Source: Klebsormidium nitens
Taxonomy: Eukaryota; Streptophyta; Klebsormidiophyceae; Klebsormidiales; Klebsormidiaceae
NCBI GenBank assembly: GCA_000708835.1
Contig: DF237689.1
Coordinates: forward strand, 1-38,594
Reading direction: 5' to 3'
Length of the DNA stretch: 38,594 nt
Shown piece after piece: positions 10,132-20,352 of the stretch (position 1 is the first letter of the stretch; the number at the start of each line of letters is the position of its first letter). The translations under genes were made by a program, and so were the position numbers. Below the pieces are notes generated by a model. The model did not search any database and had not been told where the DNA came from. It saw only the letters and a list, made by a program, of their open reading frames with translations.

Positions 10132-10418
10132 GGCGCGCTTATAACTACTTCAATCTTGACGCTTAAAGTTTGCGTGGGGTGCGGGAGCAGCTAGGAATCG
10201 CGCCAGATGGAGAGGTTTGGGTGATGGGCGCGGCGCGTCCGGCGCGATCGCGCGCGCGCAGTGGCATAGCAATGCAGCCTGGGCTTCGCGGCCGCTACCC
10301 GATGCGGCCGCCATCGTGGCTAAACCTCTCTAGCCGCGGCGGCGGCCGCCGACTCTGCCGTGCCGCTCGATTGAGTCTGTTTGCAGAGCTGTCAAAAGTA
10401 CTGGTAAGCGGTAGCGCC
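10132..10418. promoter_or_regulatory. Shared bidirectional promoter between two F-box paralogues
   Basis: 287 bases separate two start codons that point away from each other. The region is strongly GC-rich with GCGGCCGC-type runs (10286-10370). Both starts share a similar leader (TAAGCG...GCGCCATGGC), so the promoters are probably duplicated too. No firm TATA box; TTATAA lies at 10139-10144 on the - strand side. Confidence 0.45.
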
Positions 10419-11381
10419 ATGGCGGCTGTAGAGAATCTTCCGAACGAGCTCCTTCTGGTGATTGCTCGCAAGCTTGCAGCCCAGGACCTACACTCATTGC
10501 TCAGCGCCAGCTGCGTTTGCAAGGCCCTCCTCCAGGTGATTGGGGGAGACGCTAATATCTGGAAGGAGGTCTTCCTTGGTTCCATGATTGGAGACTTTGA
10601 CAACCAGCAGTTTCAGGAACAAAGCGCAAAGGTAGATGCCGAGACTCAAGCGCTAGGCGGCTACAAGAAATTGGTGGCAGCGCAATGTACGGCGCAGAAG
10701 ACAGCTAATGCGTATGATTGTCTTAGGCGGAGCCATCCGAGGGAACCAGCTGGAAGTCTGTGTACAAAAGACCCGGCATGAGTGAGGATAAGAGCTTGGA
10801 AGCTGCGCTAGGCAGGAGATACTTGATGCTAGTCAGGCTGCAAGGAAGCCTTGTCTTGTGGTCTCTCCTGGCAGGCGTCGCTGGCACAGTCTGTAGGGCG
10901 CCACATCTAGTTTACGAGTTTTTCCGGCACAGATTACTGGAGGTATTACCTACGGTTACTGGGACCTAAGCTGCAACCCGTGTACTCGCTTGAATACTTC
11001 AAGGAAGCAGTAGCCCTAGAACAGGCAAGGGCCACGATCGATTCCAGGAGCGGGGAAAGGAGACCACCCGGCTGCATCTGTGGGGCCATGACCTTTGAGC
11101 TCTTCGAACTAGAAGCTCGAGATACTGCCGCAGGGCCCTTCGAAGTGATGCGCATTTGGAGTGGGGGTCTTGACCTTGAAGACCTAAGAGCTAAAGAAGA
11201 AGAATCTTTGCACCTTGCGGGCATTCTCCAACTGAAGTTTCAGGCTTCTTCCACCCTGACCGGTTCCGGAATTGCGTCTCATGACATTTGGGTAAAGGTG
11301 TGGTTTGGAGCCAAGCAGAAACCAAGGCGGGAGCTTGAGGAGGGGGAGGGAATGGTCAACGATGCTTGTTTTGTGTGTTGA
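10419..11381 (+). pseudogene. F-box paralogue with two compensating frameshifts, subfamily 1
   Basis: The ATG at 10419 opens an F-box (MAAVENLPNELLLVIARKLA, QDLHSLLSASCVCKALL, IWKEVF) closely related to the gene at 9208-10131. The frame changes near 10740-10765 (after LRRSHPRE) into a second frame carrying LEAALGRRYLMLVRLQGSLV. It returns to the first frame near 10945, giving LLGPKLQPVYSLEYFKEAV, then GCICGAMTFELFELEARD, and ends at TGA 11379-11381. The shifts cancel in phase, so either the ~200 bases between are misread by errors, or the gene is a young pseudogene. The C-terminus is about 25 residues longer than in the intact paralogue. No intron with good borders explains the shifts. Confidence 0.7.
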
Positions 11382-12508
11382 TCCGCGGACTGGGGTGCGC
11401 CGGAGCTGAGTCTTGCGGTAGAAGTCGATGGCATGTATAGCATAGCGATGACATAGCGGGTAATCATAGATCGTCTAATGCTGCTAGCCTACTGGTCAGG
11501 TAGATGTTCAGTCAATTGCACTCACACCCGCCGTGCAGATCCAGAGAGTAAACGTTCAGATGATATGAGGGGAAGAAGTGAGAGGATCGGGTGCCATGCT
11601 ATCGCTAGCATGGGCCTCTACCTTTATGAATATGTGACGGCTGGATGCATATCATTACTAATGTTTTGAAGACGATAATTCTTCGTTTATATTGCAATCT
11701 GCAACGGAACCAAACGTGGAACCAAACGTGAATCAAGACGTGCTGAAAGATCCGATTTGATGGTTTTTTGTATATCAAAGGCGTGGTATTGATTCTCACC
11801 CTCTTTGCCAATCCCGCGTGATTGCAATTATTCAATTTAGGATTGTTCTATATCTATCTGGTTGCAATTCTGTGTATATCAAAGTTATTCACGAAATGCT
11901 TCTCTTGGAATGCATTCGACAGTCCAAAAGGGGCGACGAAAATGGTTGCTTGGGTTCCGGTCTATCTCCAGGCCGCGGCCTCCAGAAACTTGTAAAGCAA
12001 GTTCGGGATGCTATTACCGACGTTTGGCTGCCCGTGATTCCAGTCTGTGATGATTGACATAAACGACGGGTCAACGGGCCTGCCTTGCGCCGCGTAACTT
12101 AACCAATTGCAAATTCCAACAATGAGCACCGCTTAATGGACATGTGAGATTCAAGAGGATTGTTCTGAATTGCTCCATATGGTTATAGGAGCCGAGGAGT
12201 ACGGGAGCGGCATGAGAGGAGCTTCGAAGATTTGCCGTTCGTTCATTCATCAGCAATATGCATATATGGCAGGGAGAACTTAAGTGCACTTGGCCACAAT
12301 GTTGTACCACTGGTCATCTGATCGACCTCGAACCACTTTGCAAGTTCCATTCGCAGTTGTTATTCAAGGAAGTAGAGGCACCAAAGGAAGTGATTTCCGC
12401 AATCTCGTTCTCAATTTTTTTTCTTAAGTACAGTTCGCAGTCCATTACAAACCTGGGATGTGATGGACTCGAATCAAAATAGAGAGAGAGTGAGCTTGCA
12501 TATTCCGC
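11382..12508. other. Intergenic, AT-richer, no gene seen
   Basis: The region separates the 3' ends of a + strand and a - strand F-box locus. A short direct repeat (GGAACCAAACGTGGAACCAAACGTG) lies near 11706-11730, and an AG-rich stretch near 12480-12492. The open frames are short and unlike anything I know. Confidence 0.5.
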
Positions 12509-13485
12509 TTACATCGAAGCAGCCCAAAGTACTCCTACGAGCACACACACCAACGCTAAGATCGTGACAAGGCCGCTCGGTGTCTCGCAGTCAGCTGAGC
12601 TGATTTGGCGCTCTTGAGATACAACAAAGACTCGCCCTTCGCATTTCGGCGGTTTGCATCCGACCACGTTTTCAAATAGACTTGCGTCAAGTCGCCACGT
12701 CCAGGGCTTCCCTTCCGTTGACAACACCCTTCCCGGACGGCTGGTAACGGGTTTAAGAAACGTTTAGGTCTCCGTTGTGATTTTATTGTCGTCTGCGCAT
12801 CGGCTGCCCGGAAGCGTAGCATTCCGATTCCGGTTCCTTAGTTCCGCCCACCGCTCAACCAGAGCCCGTTCTCTGGTGCCGGTTTTCATCCCGAAAGTAG
12901 CTGTCCCAGTATTTGGAGGAGCCTGAAACCGCACATAGATGCGTTCAGTCGTGCCGACGCGGCCAGCTTTGCCTGGTAGGATAAACCTGCCATCTGCTAG
13001 GTCTGATCTCTGCACCGGGGCTTGAGCATTCCAACCCAAAAGTACTCCCTTTACCCTGTAAGTGACCAGGTAAAGAGCCACGGCTTTCGCGCTTTTCTCA
13101 AAACCCGGAAGCGTGCGCGGTAGCTAATATTTCCATTCCCTGGACCGGCTTTGTTCAAGCTCGAAGCAGCCTGGGTCTTTTGGCGGTATGTGTCTGGATC
13201 TCACCAGCGCCAGCTGGGCATACCCCCCAAGCGACGCGATCGCGACCTCTGCGTTTAGCTCCGCCATGCTTTCGTTTCGTCGAAGCCGACCGCGTTTTGT
13301 TCATCTTGCTCAGAGGCCCGAGTCTCCAGTGGGGCGAGAAAAGCTGCCTCCGATATATCTTTGTTTTCCTCGACCATGCGAAGAAAGGACTTGCAAGCAA
13401 ACGTGGCCCGCAAAAGGGAGAGAGGATCCTGCACCGCCAACTTTCTCAGAATGCACGTAACCATTTCGCCCGGAAGGCGCTCCAT
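12509..13485 (-). pseudogene. F-box gene with C-terminal membrane segment, broken, subfamily 2 (copy 1)
   Basis: It starts at ATG (complement of 13483-13485) with MERLPGEMVTCILRKLAVQD, SLLRATFACKSFLRMVEENK. A 1-base deletion near 13270 moves LNAEVAIASLGGYAQLALVR to another frame. A further shift lies before YLVTYRVKGVLLGW. A TAA replaces the TAC codon kept at the same site in copy 2 (after ITTET, near 12764). The last part codes GRVLSTEGKPW, CKPPKCEGRVFVVS, then a hydrophobic run VTILALVCVLVGVLWAASM and stop at 12509-12511. At least three lesions relative to copy 2 mean it is not translatable in full. The conserved hydrophobic tail suggests the ancestor was a tail-anchored F-box protein. Confidence 0.75.
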
Positions 13486-14363
13486 CGCTAAGCTAACCGT
13501 GAAGCAAACCTTCGTATTGATCTGGAGGCACTCAAGAAAGACAACAAGTTGTTTGTTCACCATGATCTCTCGAGCTATGTTGCATGAAGTGGGTGTGGCC
13601 GCGCGCCGGCGTCTTCAGGTGGTGCGCGGCCGCGGCGCCGCATTTCAAGCGCGGGCCTGCGCCGAGGGGCTTCGGGAGCGCGCTTCCCTCGCGGCCGCCA
13701 CGGTCAGGCTCTCGAGCGCCACAGCCGCCGAAGCGCCACACTTCAACCACGTCGAGCTCGGAGAAGCTCTTTGACTTGCCCTCCAGGCTCTGGACCCCTG
13801 TTCCAAAGAGTGAAACTAAGACTAGCCTCTTCAAGATTCCGCCAACAAGTTGAGACTTTGAAAGGAGTGGCCACAAAGGCAGCGCGCGCGTGCGCGCGGA
13901 GGGCAGTATTCTGCGACCGATGGTTGCAACAGTCGTTGTGCAGTTTGTGTTGACTGTTCAACATGGCGCCCAGACAAACTACGAAATGATGTAAATAATG
14001 AGCCACGATGGATAAGTGAACATCATTAAAACCAAGACCATGCTTCGGTTATGCTGCAACGTGGTCATGCCGACTAGATATTGCTTGAAGGATGAGACGA
14101 ATCATTAAATTTTCAACCTTATGCCAATATTTGTGCGGGTGGATCAGGATGGCAGACACGCAGCAGTCAACCAGAACGTTTGTAATATCAACTCATTCAG
14201 ATCAAAGCCTTTCGCAAAGTCCTTTCGCAACGGATCTCTGCTCATGTGCCGGCAAGAACACCCCTGAGCACCCTCACTTTTGCAGAACAACATTTGGAAT
14301 GAGCCTGGGGTTTCAAAGAACTTGACGTATGGTAACGAAGTAGGAAGCGACGTACGCAATTTT
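13486..14363. other. Duplicated 5' flank and spacer between two F-box copies
   Basis: 13590-13860 is GC-rich and aligns with 15412-15650, the 5' flank of copy 2. Examples are GGTGCGCGGCCGCGGCGCCG and CTCGAGCGCCACAGCCGCCG, then CGAGCTCGGA further on. So the tandem duplication includes the promoter side. 13940-14363 is AT-richer and shows no gene. Confidence 0.6.
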
Positions 14364-15320
14364 TTACATCAAGGCCGCCCAAAGTACTCCTGTCAGCATC
14401 AATATCAGCGCCAATATCGTGATAGCCCATTCAACCTTCCGGCTGGTTCTGTCACCCACAAATCCTGCAGCGGAATGAGATATCACAAAGACTCTCCCTT
14501 CGCACTTCGGAGGTTTGCATTCAAGTTCTTAAAAAGACTCGCGTCGAGGACCTCGATCCATGGCTTTCCCTCTATCGACGACACCCGACCCGGACGCTTG
14601 ATTATAGGTTCGAGAAAAGCGTAGGTCTCCGTAGTGATGTCTGTGCTATCTTTGCCTTCGCTTCCCAATAGCGTATCGTTCAAAGTTAGAAGCTTTGCCC
14701 ATCGCTCCGCTAGAGCCCGTTCCGTGGTGCCTTCCGTCCGGCTAGCATCCTCAGCATCATCTAGAACATCCACAGATTCCACAATGATGCGTGGAGGCTC
14801 GCCGAAACTTCTCCTCGGTAAGAAGATCCTGGCATTCTCTAGATGTGATCCCTGCCAAGGGGTGACAGCAAACCACCCCAAGAATAACCCATTCATTCTG
14901 TAAATTACCAAGTACCGAGCCACGACGTCCTCGTCTCTCCAGGAACCCGTGAAAGTGCGCTGTCTCCACGTTTGCCAACGTAACCCGAGCCGGGTTTGTT
15001 CAAACCAGCTCGAGTTTTCCAGCGCCCTAGTGTGCCTGGCGCGAACCAGCGCTAGCTGCGCGTAACCCCCCAGTGTCGCCACTTCAGCGTCAAGCCCTGC
15101 GATGCTTTCGTAGTCGTCGAACTCGACTGCGTTTTGTTCATTGTCCTTGGAGGGAAAGAGTCTCAGGCATGAGAAAAGCTGCCTTCCACATGCCTTTGTT
15201 TTCCTCGACTACGCGAAGAAAGGCTTTGCAAGCAAACGTGGCCCGCAAGAGGGAGAGGGGGTCCTGCGCCGCCAACTTCTGCAAAACGCAGGCAACTAGT
15301 TCGCTTGGAAGGCGCTCCAT
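14364..15320 (-). pseudogene. F-box gene with C-terminal membrane segment, broken, subfamily 2 (copy 2)
   Basis: It begins at ATG (complement of 15318-15320) with MERLPSELVACVLQKLAAQD, SLLRATFACKAFLRVVEENK. A 1-base insertion near 15160 shifts NEQNAVEFDDYESIAGLDAE out of the starting frame. The body then reads as one 200-residue open stretch to 14483: GGYAQLALVRARHTRALENS, YLVIYRMNGLFLGWF, RALAERWAKLL. A second shift near 14520 moves the ending (CKPPKCEGRVFVISHSAAGF, then AITILALILMLTGVLWAALM, TAA at 14364-14366). Similarity to copy 1 runs the full length and into the 5' flank. With only two single-base lesions it is less decayed than copy 1; sequence error is a possible alternative. Confidence 0.75.
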
Positions 15321-15411
15321 TGCTGGCCTCATTTGCAGACAGAATTGCAGATTTGACGTAGAAACACTCTAGATAGGCGCGACGTACGTAGTTTCTTCAT
15401 TTCGTGCCACT

Positions 15412-15650
15412 CTTTGAGGCGGTGCGCGGCCGCGACGCCGCACTTCACGCGGCCGCCGCTGCCCGATTCAGGAGCGCGCTGCCGCCACCCGCTTGTCGAG
15501 CGCCACAGCCACCGAAGCGCCGTCTTGGCCCCGCTTGGCTAGAGCAGTAGTAATAAACCCCATCGAGCTCGGAACTTTGGCTCTGCAAACTCCAGAACCT
15601 AGCAGCTCTCGGGAATTTTAAACCAGCCTCACCAAAATTCCACCGATGGG
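15412..15650. repeat. Second copy of the GC-rich F-box 5' flank
   Basis: This block matches 13590-13860 (GCGGTGCGCGGCCGC, GTCGAGCGCCACAGCCACCG, CATCGAGCTCGGA). It marks the upstream end of the tandem duplication that produced the two subfamily-2 F-box copies. Confidence 0.65.
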
Positions 15651-15835
15651 TTGTGAGTGGAAAGAGTGGGCAGGGCGCGGTTGCGTGGCGCCAGAGGCAG
15701 CGCGGAGGGCAGCCTTCCAAGCGGACGTGGCCACAGTTCGCGGCCGAACCTCTTCAGCCGCGGCCGCCGCTTCCGCCGCTCCCTCTTGATGCAACGGTTT
15801 ATAAAATCGATAAGCGGTCGGCGCGCCAAGGGGGC

Positions 15836-16005
15836 CGCGGCAACTCTTCCGACCGAGCTCCTTCTGGTTAGTATTATTCACATGCTGGCAGCTTATGACC
15901 TACCATCCCTGCTCGGCGCCCCCGATGCGTGCACGTTCTCCTCCGGCTGACCGGGGCAATCACCAAGTCTTGAAGGGAAGACGTGTTCCATTGTTCAAAC
16001 TGAAC
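15836..16005 (+). pseudogene. F-box remnant, subfamily 1 type
   Basis: The + strand reads ATLPTELLLVSIIHMLAAYD then LPSLLGAPDAC. The out-of-frame continuation LLRLTGAITKSWKEDVF matches the end of the F-box in the local paralogues (IWKEVF). No start codon is kept in the usual place and nothing downstream resembles the rest of the protein. It lies head to head with the broken copy at 14364-15320. A TATA-like TTTATAAAAT is at 15798-15807 and a TAAGCGGT leader like that of the 10419 paralogue follows. Confidence 0.65.
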
Positions 16006-17369
16006 GGCTCTGGCAATGCAGTGCAGACGGACTAATACGTGGCAAAGGGAGCGGGGAACACTTCTTGATTGGAGGGGATACGTCAGCCATGAAAGTCCGA
16101 CACTTCCTCTTTGTCTCCTTCGGTACTGCGGCCGGCGCCAATCTCCTTCTCCCTACTTGCAAAGGAATAGTTAAGGGGTTCCGGCGGGGAGCATCGAGGT
16201 ACGGACTCGCCGAACTGAAGCACTACGTTAAACTTAGATTGGAAGGCCATTTTTCTCCTTCCCTGACAGAACGAGAACGCGTCTGCACGTTGCTTGAACG
16301 TATGTACGTCGGACTGGTTCCTTAAGTGGGCGCTCGCTAGCGCTCGACAATTGAGTCTTTGAATCACGAAGTGCAAGGCGTCAAAGATTCCATGGTGAGA
16401 ATCAGGACTCGGAGAAGGTCGGCCGCGATCCGACCTCTTACTTGTGTCGTATCCCTTGAGACCGACTACTGCTGAAGGCAATGGAGGTTTCTGAATCTTT
16501 AATCAGGCATTCCTGAACGAAAATCCTTCACAATTGGAAGTATCTGGATCCTCTGGACTGAACACTGCGGCTGGTGCTACAACAGGTAAGTGATTTGAAG
16601 GTCGGCATAAAGCTTATTCAACGGCTTAACAAAACGGATTGAAAGCCAGATTACATTAAATAAGTCTGTGCAGGCGGGCTATCCTCTGTGCCAGTGGTTG
16701 ACTAACGTCCCGGACGCCCCTCGGGCTAGTGCGGACGTCGCCTCCTCGATGTCCAAAACCAGCGTCGGACTCATCAGACGCAGCACTCTGCAAAGCATCT
16801 AGATTTAGAACGTGGTCGAGGCCACCCTCCGACCTTAACGGAGTCATGGCGTTTGCCGTCATGAATTTGATCACTGTGTACGCCATACATCAGTCCTACC
16901 CCCTTGTCGCACCAGTAGCATGCCTTGCTAGCTCGAGTCCGCCAGGCTTGCAGAAAAGCGTAGAGAGACTTGCGTGTGGGTTGCTGATGCGAACTCGATT
17001 TGTTGGCACCAAGCAAGTAACTGCAACCAGCGCTGAGGGTATATTAAAAAGCTCGAATGCTGAGCCTTGCAGCTGGATCTACGGAACAAGGTGCACCGGG
17101 TTGAGTACTTGCTTCAAGGTGCCCACGATCTAACAATACCATATTAATCCAAAGATGTCTGATTGGTTTATAGTGTCTGCATCCACATGGTAGGAATCGT
17201 CGAGCTGTTCAAACTCGTATGCCCGCCCCTTGCTGGAGCGACTGATCTACCTTCGATGGCAGCGTGAGCTCGCTACGCGTGATCGGAGCCTGCGCAAGCG
17301 GGGGGCTGCATGTGTGGACCCTTGCCGCGTCAGTCGCAGCAGGGCCTCGGTCACAGTAACTGTTCGTAC
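16006..17369. other. No recognised gene; decayed F-box neighbourhood
   Basis: Open frames of 86 residues (16065-16325) and 134 residues (16729-17133) on the + strand have no similarity I recognise and no supporting splice or composition signal. The 17200-17370 end may contain further decayed sequence of the - strand F-box remnant. Confidence 0.4.
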
Positions 17370-17781
17370 TAGCTGTGGGTCGCACCAGGTGCCAGCCACA
17401 GCTCGGTAGTCGACTCAAGGCGACTATACGCCCTAGATGTTTTGTGTGCAACATACCTCTTAATGCGAGCATATTGCGCTGCCAGTTGTTTAGTATAGCG
17501 CCAAGCAAATCATGCATCTCTGCATCCAGCTTTGCGCTCTGTTCTTCATACCTGGTCGCCAGAGGCTTCAATCCTTGGGCCCTGGAACACCTCCTCCGAT
17601 ACTACTCTCCAGAAAATGCCGTTTGCCCCGGTCACCGAGAGGAGGGCCTTGCGGGGCGCAGGAGGCGCTCAGCAGGGAGCTGGGCAGGTCCTGTCATGGG
17701 CTGCCAAATTGCAAATTAAAAAGAATATAAAGAATGATTTCGGACGGCGGGATCGGTGGGAAGAGCTTCCATGGCCCCCAT
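17370..17781 (-). pseudogene. F-box remnant, subfamily 1
   Basis: On the - strand, MGAMEALPTD starts at 17781 and the frame soon stops at 17716. Pieces in other frames match the intact paralogue: QDLPSSLLSASCAP (F-box middle), VFQGPRI, and YEEQSAKLDAEMHDLLGAIL. These correspond to EQSAKLDA...LGGY of the intact gene. Several indels and stops separate the pieces. The 5' flank (17781-17900) is GC-rich with a GCGGCCGC site, as for the other copies. Confidence 0.65.
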
Positions 17782-18448
17782 CGCGCCACCTCGGCCTGTA
17801 GCTGTGCTGCAAACTCTGCTACCGCGCAGCACAGCTCGAATCGATCGGCCGCATGGCCGGCCATGATCGAAGGGGTAAGCGCGGGCCCAGTCGCGGCCGC
17901 CTAGCATCCAAGAGGCTTCGGCGGGGTTTCGAGCGGCTGAGTGAGCCTAGACGGTGGGTACTACTAGGTACGTTGAATCGACGTCCGGCAAGTGCACTGT
18001 GCAGTGTCACCCGACCGTGTGTGGCAGCGCGCCATAGGTCTGCACTGTGTACACACGTAGCCACGTGACCCCAGGGGCCCAGCGCCCTTTTCATTTGACG
18101 CCGCGGCCGCCCAGTGCCACGCTAGGCTAGGGCGGCCACGGCGGCACGAAAATGCATAATGCACTTGGACAGGGAATGCCGGTCCCCTTTGCAATGCCGC
18201 TCTAATACGAATCATCGTACGCCGAGGCCCGACTTACCGCTTGGGCCGTCCGATGGAGACTGGTAGCTGACTTTCAGCCGTCGGCCCGTTAATGTCGCCC
18301 GGGGGCTATAATCCGGCCAATTTACCGGCAAAACTTGACATTTGAACTTGCATGAAGTATTGGCTACCCTGCGATCATGACGCAAAAATCTCGCATGTGC
18401 GAACAATTCGGTACGATTCAAAGTTTTAAGAGAGATCCTAATTCCGGA
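17782..18448. other. Intergenic, GC-rich then mixed, no gene seen
   Basis: 17830-18130 is GC-rich with GCGGCCGC sites at 17894 and 18103 and looks like the 5' flank of the F-box remnant. The rest up to the inverted-repeat element at 18449 shows no coding signal. Confidence 0.45.
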
Positions 18449-18767
18449 TACCGTACTACCAAGGTATGATTCCGAATGCTCAAAATATGCAGTTATTTTA
18501 CGGAATGCGAGCCCAAATCTTGTATTAATTTTCAGAATCCGACCCTAAATCTGAATGAGCTCAAAGGTACCCAGGTACCCTGGTTTTCTCGCTTTTCAAG
18601 GGTGCCGGTACGTACCTTGGGTTCATATGGGCTTTGATTTTAAACAGGATTTAACAATTATTTTTCCTTTCCGAAAAAGCAGATTCCGACTGCTTATTTG
18701 CAATTTCCGACTTTCCGAATGCAAATAATTATTTATTTATTCGGAATCATACCTTGGTAGTACGGTA
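18449..18767. mobile_element. MITE-like element with TA-flanked terminal inverted repeats
   Basis: The left end CCGTACTACCAAGGTATGAT (18451 on) continues to about 18477. The right end 18739-18765 is its exact reverse complement over ~27 bases. Both ends are bordered by TA (18449-18450 and 18766-18767), as expected for a Tc1/mariner-type target site. The ~315-base body is AT-rich, non-coding and contains short internal palindromes (GGTACCCAGGTACC near 18567). A non-autonomous miniature element fits best. No transposase is in the window. It lies 170 bases upstream of the fucosyltransferase-like gene. Confidence 0.75.
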
Positions 18768-18939
18768 GCTATGTCACTCTGCACAGTGCCAGTAGGTACT
18801 TGACCACGTACTGATTTCTTCTACCTGCGCATTGCAGTTGTTAGACGTGATTCGCCTCTTGAAGTTCTCAAGTCTTTCCTCTCAAATAGTCGATGGGCAT
18901 TCGAGCTGCATCGATTGGCGGGCACAAGGAAGATGCACC

Positions 18940-20352
18940 ATGGGCCTCATGGTGCCGTACCGCAGGCATCTTTGTGTCGGCGGTCGTGTGTTGGGTTCCA
19001 TAGCGGTCATTGGCGTCATGCTGTGGGCTCTAGCAGAAGACATAGACTCCGCAATCAATGCGTCTATCCTCCGCTTCCAGGGAAACTTTGTGCTACTCGC
19101 TGAGAGTTGTGAGGAGACTCATGCTCTGAATGACAGGTTTTTGATCAGTGCTTACCAAAAGCACCTGGAATGCAAGGAGTCGCAGGCAGCGTTCGCAACA
19201 GGAAGCGCGAAAGGAACAAAGTTTTTTGTCCCTGCTCAGCTGAATGAGCAGCTCAGCAAAGCGGTGGGCCATTTTGCGGACATTGCTGTCATTGGCGCAG
19301 CCCTGAACAGAACCCTTGTCCTTCCTCGGGTAGGGCAGGGGGAGATCAGCATTGACTTGGCGCTGCCATTTGGCAGCTACTTCGAACTAATGTCATTACG
19401 GGAGCTGGTATGGATCACAAGTGAGCAGCTTGTAGCTAGGCAGTCAGCTGGGCCAGAAAAGTTGACGGGTGCGTATGTTTTCCTGACACACGGCAGGTAT
19501 GCCTGCTCGTCCATGTTGAGGTTGTTGCGGGTCTCTGTTCTTGCGGAAGCAGAGAGAATGGCAGAGACTTCAGACTACACCTGCTATAACGGCACTGATC
19601 TTCTGACTTCTGGGGACGATGTTCTAGTGAGAGGCAAGGCTGTGGAAGCTGCTCTTAGTGAGGCTTTGAAACAAGTGAATGTCGTGTTCCTGGTCAAGGA
19701 AGAGATGTATTACTGGGCAAGTTCATTGACAGAGAAAGTAGCCGCTATTGAGTCAAAATTATATAACCACCACCCGCTGTTCTTTGAGGATCTCACGACA
19801 AGATTCATCGAGAAACATCTGGGATTCAACTACTTAGCACTGCAATGGAGGACAGAGAAGTGCTTCCGGCAACCCCACTGCGATGGGGCTTTCTTTGGTG
19901 AGTGCAGCAAGGCAGCGATTGCCGAGGTCGAACAGATTATTAATACCCATCTACTGAAAGGCGTCTTCTTTGCAACTGACATGCCATTCAACAGCAGTTT
20001 CCACAAATCTAACTCTTTCCGTCCTTCAAACGATCAGCAACAATGGGGTCTGGATGTAAGGACTCGCCTCAAAGAGCGCTTTGACGCAGTTACTTGGGAC
20101 GAGTATCCGGTGGTCGATACATTTGACAGTGGTATTCGAGGTCTTCTGGATAAGGTTACGTGTGCTCGCGGGAGGTACTATGTAGCAGCTCCAGATGCTT
20201 GCGGAGGGGGTTCCTTTGCATGGAGCATAGCACAAGAACTTCCTGGTTGGAAGTTTTGGTCACAACCGAGCTTGGGGAGGCGTTTGCTGAGCGATGCACC
20301 AGACTTCCTTGGCAGTGTAAGACAACACAGACCGCTTGTCAAATTGCTCTGA
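18940..20352 (+). CDS. O-fucosyltransferase-family-like type II membrane protein
   Basis: A single exon of 470 residues. I place the start at ATG 18940 because the context is CACCATGGG and a signal anchor follows (residues ~15-31, RVLGSIAVIGVMLWALA). The frame is open further 5' from 18832 without an ATG, and TTGCAG at 18832-18837 could be the end of a 5' UTR intron. The lumenal part has features of plant GDP-fucose O-fucosyltransferase (PF10250) proteins: AALNRTLVLPRVG (~120-132, nucleotide-sugar domain start), LALQWRTEKC (~299-308, the basic residue used by the family), FFATDMP (~343-349), and DKVTCARGRYYVA (~404-416). Cysteines are numerous, as for a Golgi enzyme. The acceptor substrate is unknown. 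Family assignment is from motif resemblance, so another GT-B fold transferase is possible. Codon use and length suggest a working gene. Confidence 0.7.
   Translation: MGLMVPYRRHLCVGGRVLGSIAVIGVMLWALAEDIDSAINASILRFQGNFVLLAESCEETHALNDRFLISAYQKHLECKESQAAFATGSAKGTKFFVPAQLNEQLSKAVGHFADIAVIGAALNRTLVLPRVGQGEISIDLALPFGSYFELMSLRELVWITSEQLVARQSAGPEKLTGAYVFLTHGRYACSSMLRLLRVSVLAEAERMAETSDYTCYNGTDLLTSGDDVLVRGKAVEAALSEALKQVNVVFLVKEEMYYWASSLTEKVAAIESKLYNHHPLFFEDLTTRFIEKHLGFNYLALQWRTEKCFRQPHCDGAFFGECSKAAIAEVEQIINTHLLKGVFFATDMPFNSSFHKSNSFRPSNDQQQWGLDVRTRLKERFDAVTWDEYPVVDTFDSGIRGLLDKVTCARGRYYVAAPDACGGGSFAWSIAQELPGWKFWSQPSLGRRLLSDAPDFLGSVRQHRPLVKLL

Noticed and set aside
16065-16325. 86-residue + strand open frame
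   Set aside because: No similarity to anything known, no splice support, and it is matched by an equally long open frame on the other strand (16083-16481).
16729-17133. 134-residue + strand open frame
   Set aside because: Low-complexity, unlike any family I know, and in a region of decayed F-box sequence.
18832-18939. 5' extension of the fucosyltransferase-like open frame
   Set aside because: The frame is open but has no ATG before 18940; the ATG at 18940 has a good context and places the membrane anchor at the N-terminus.
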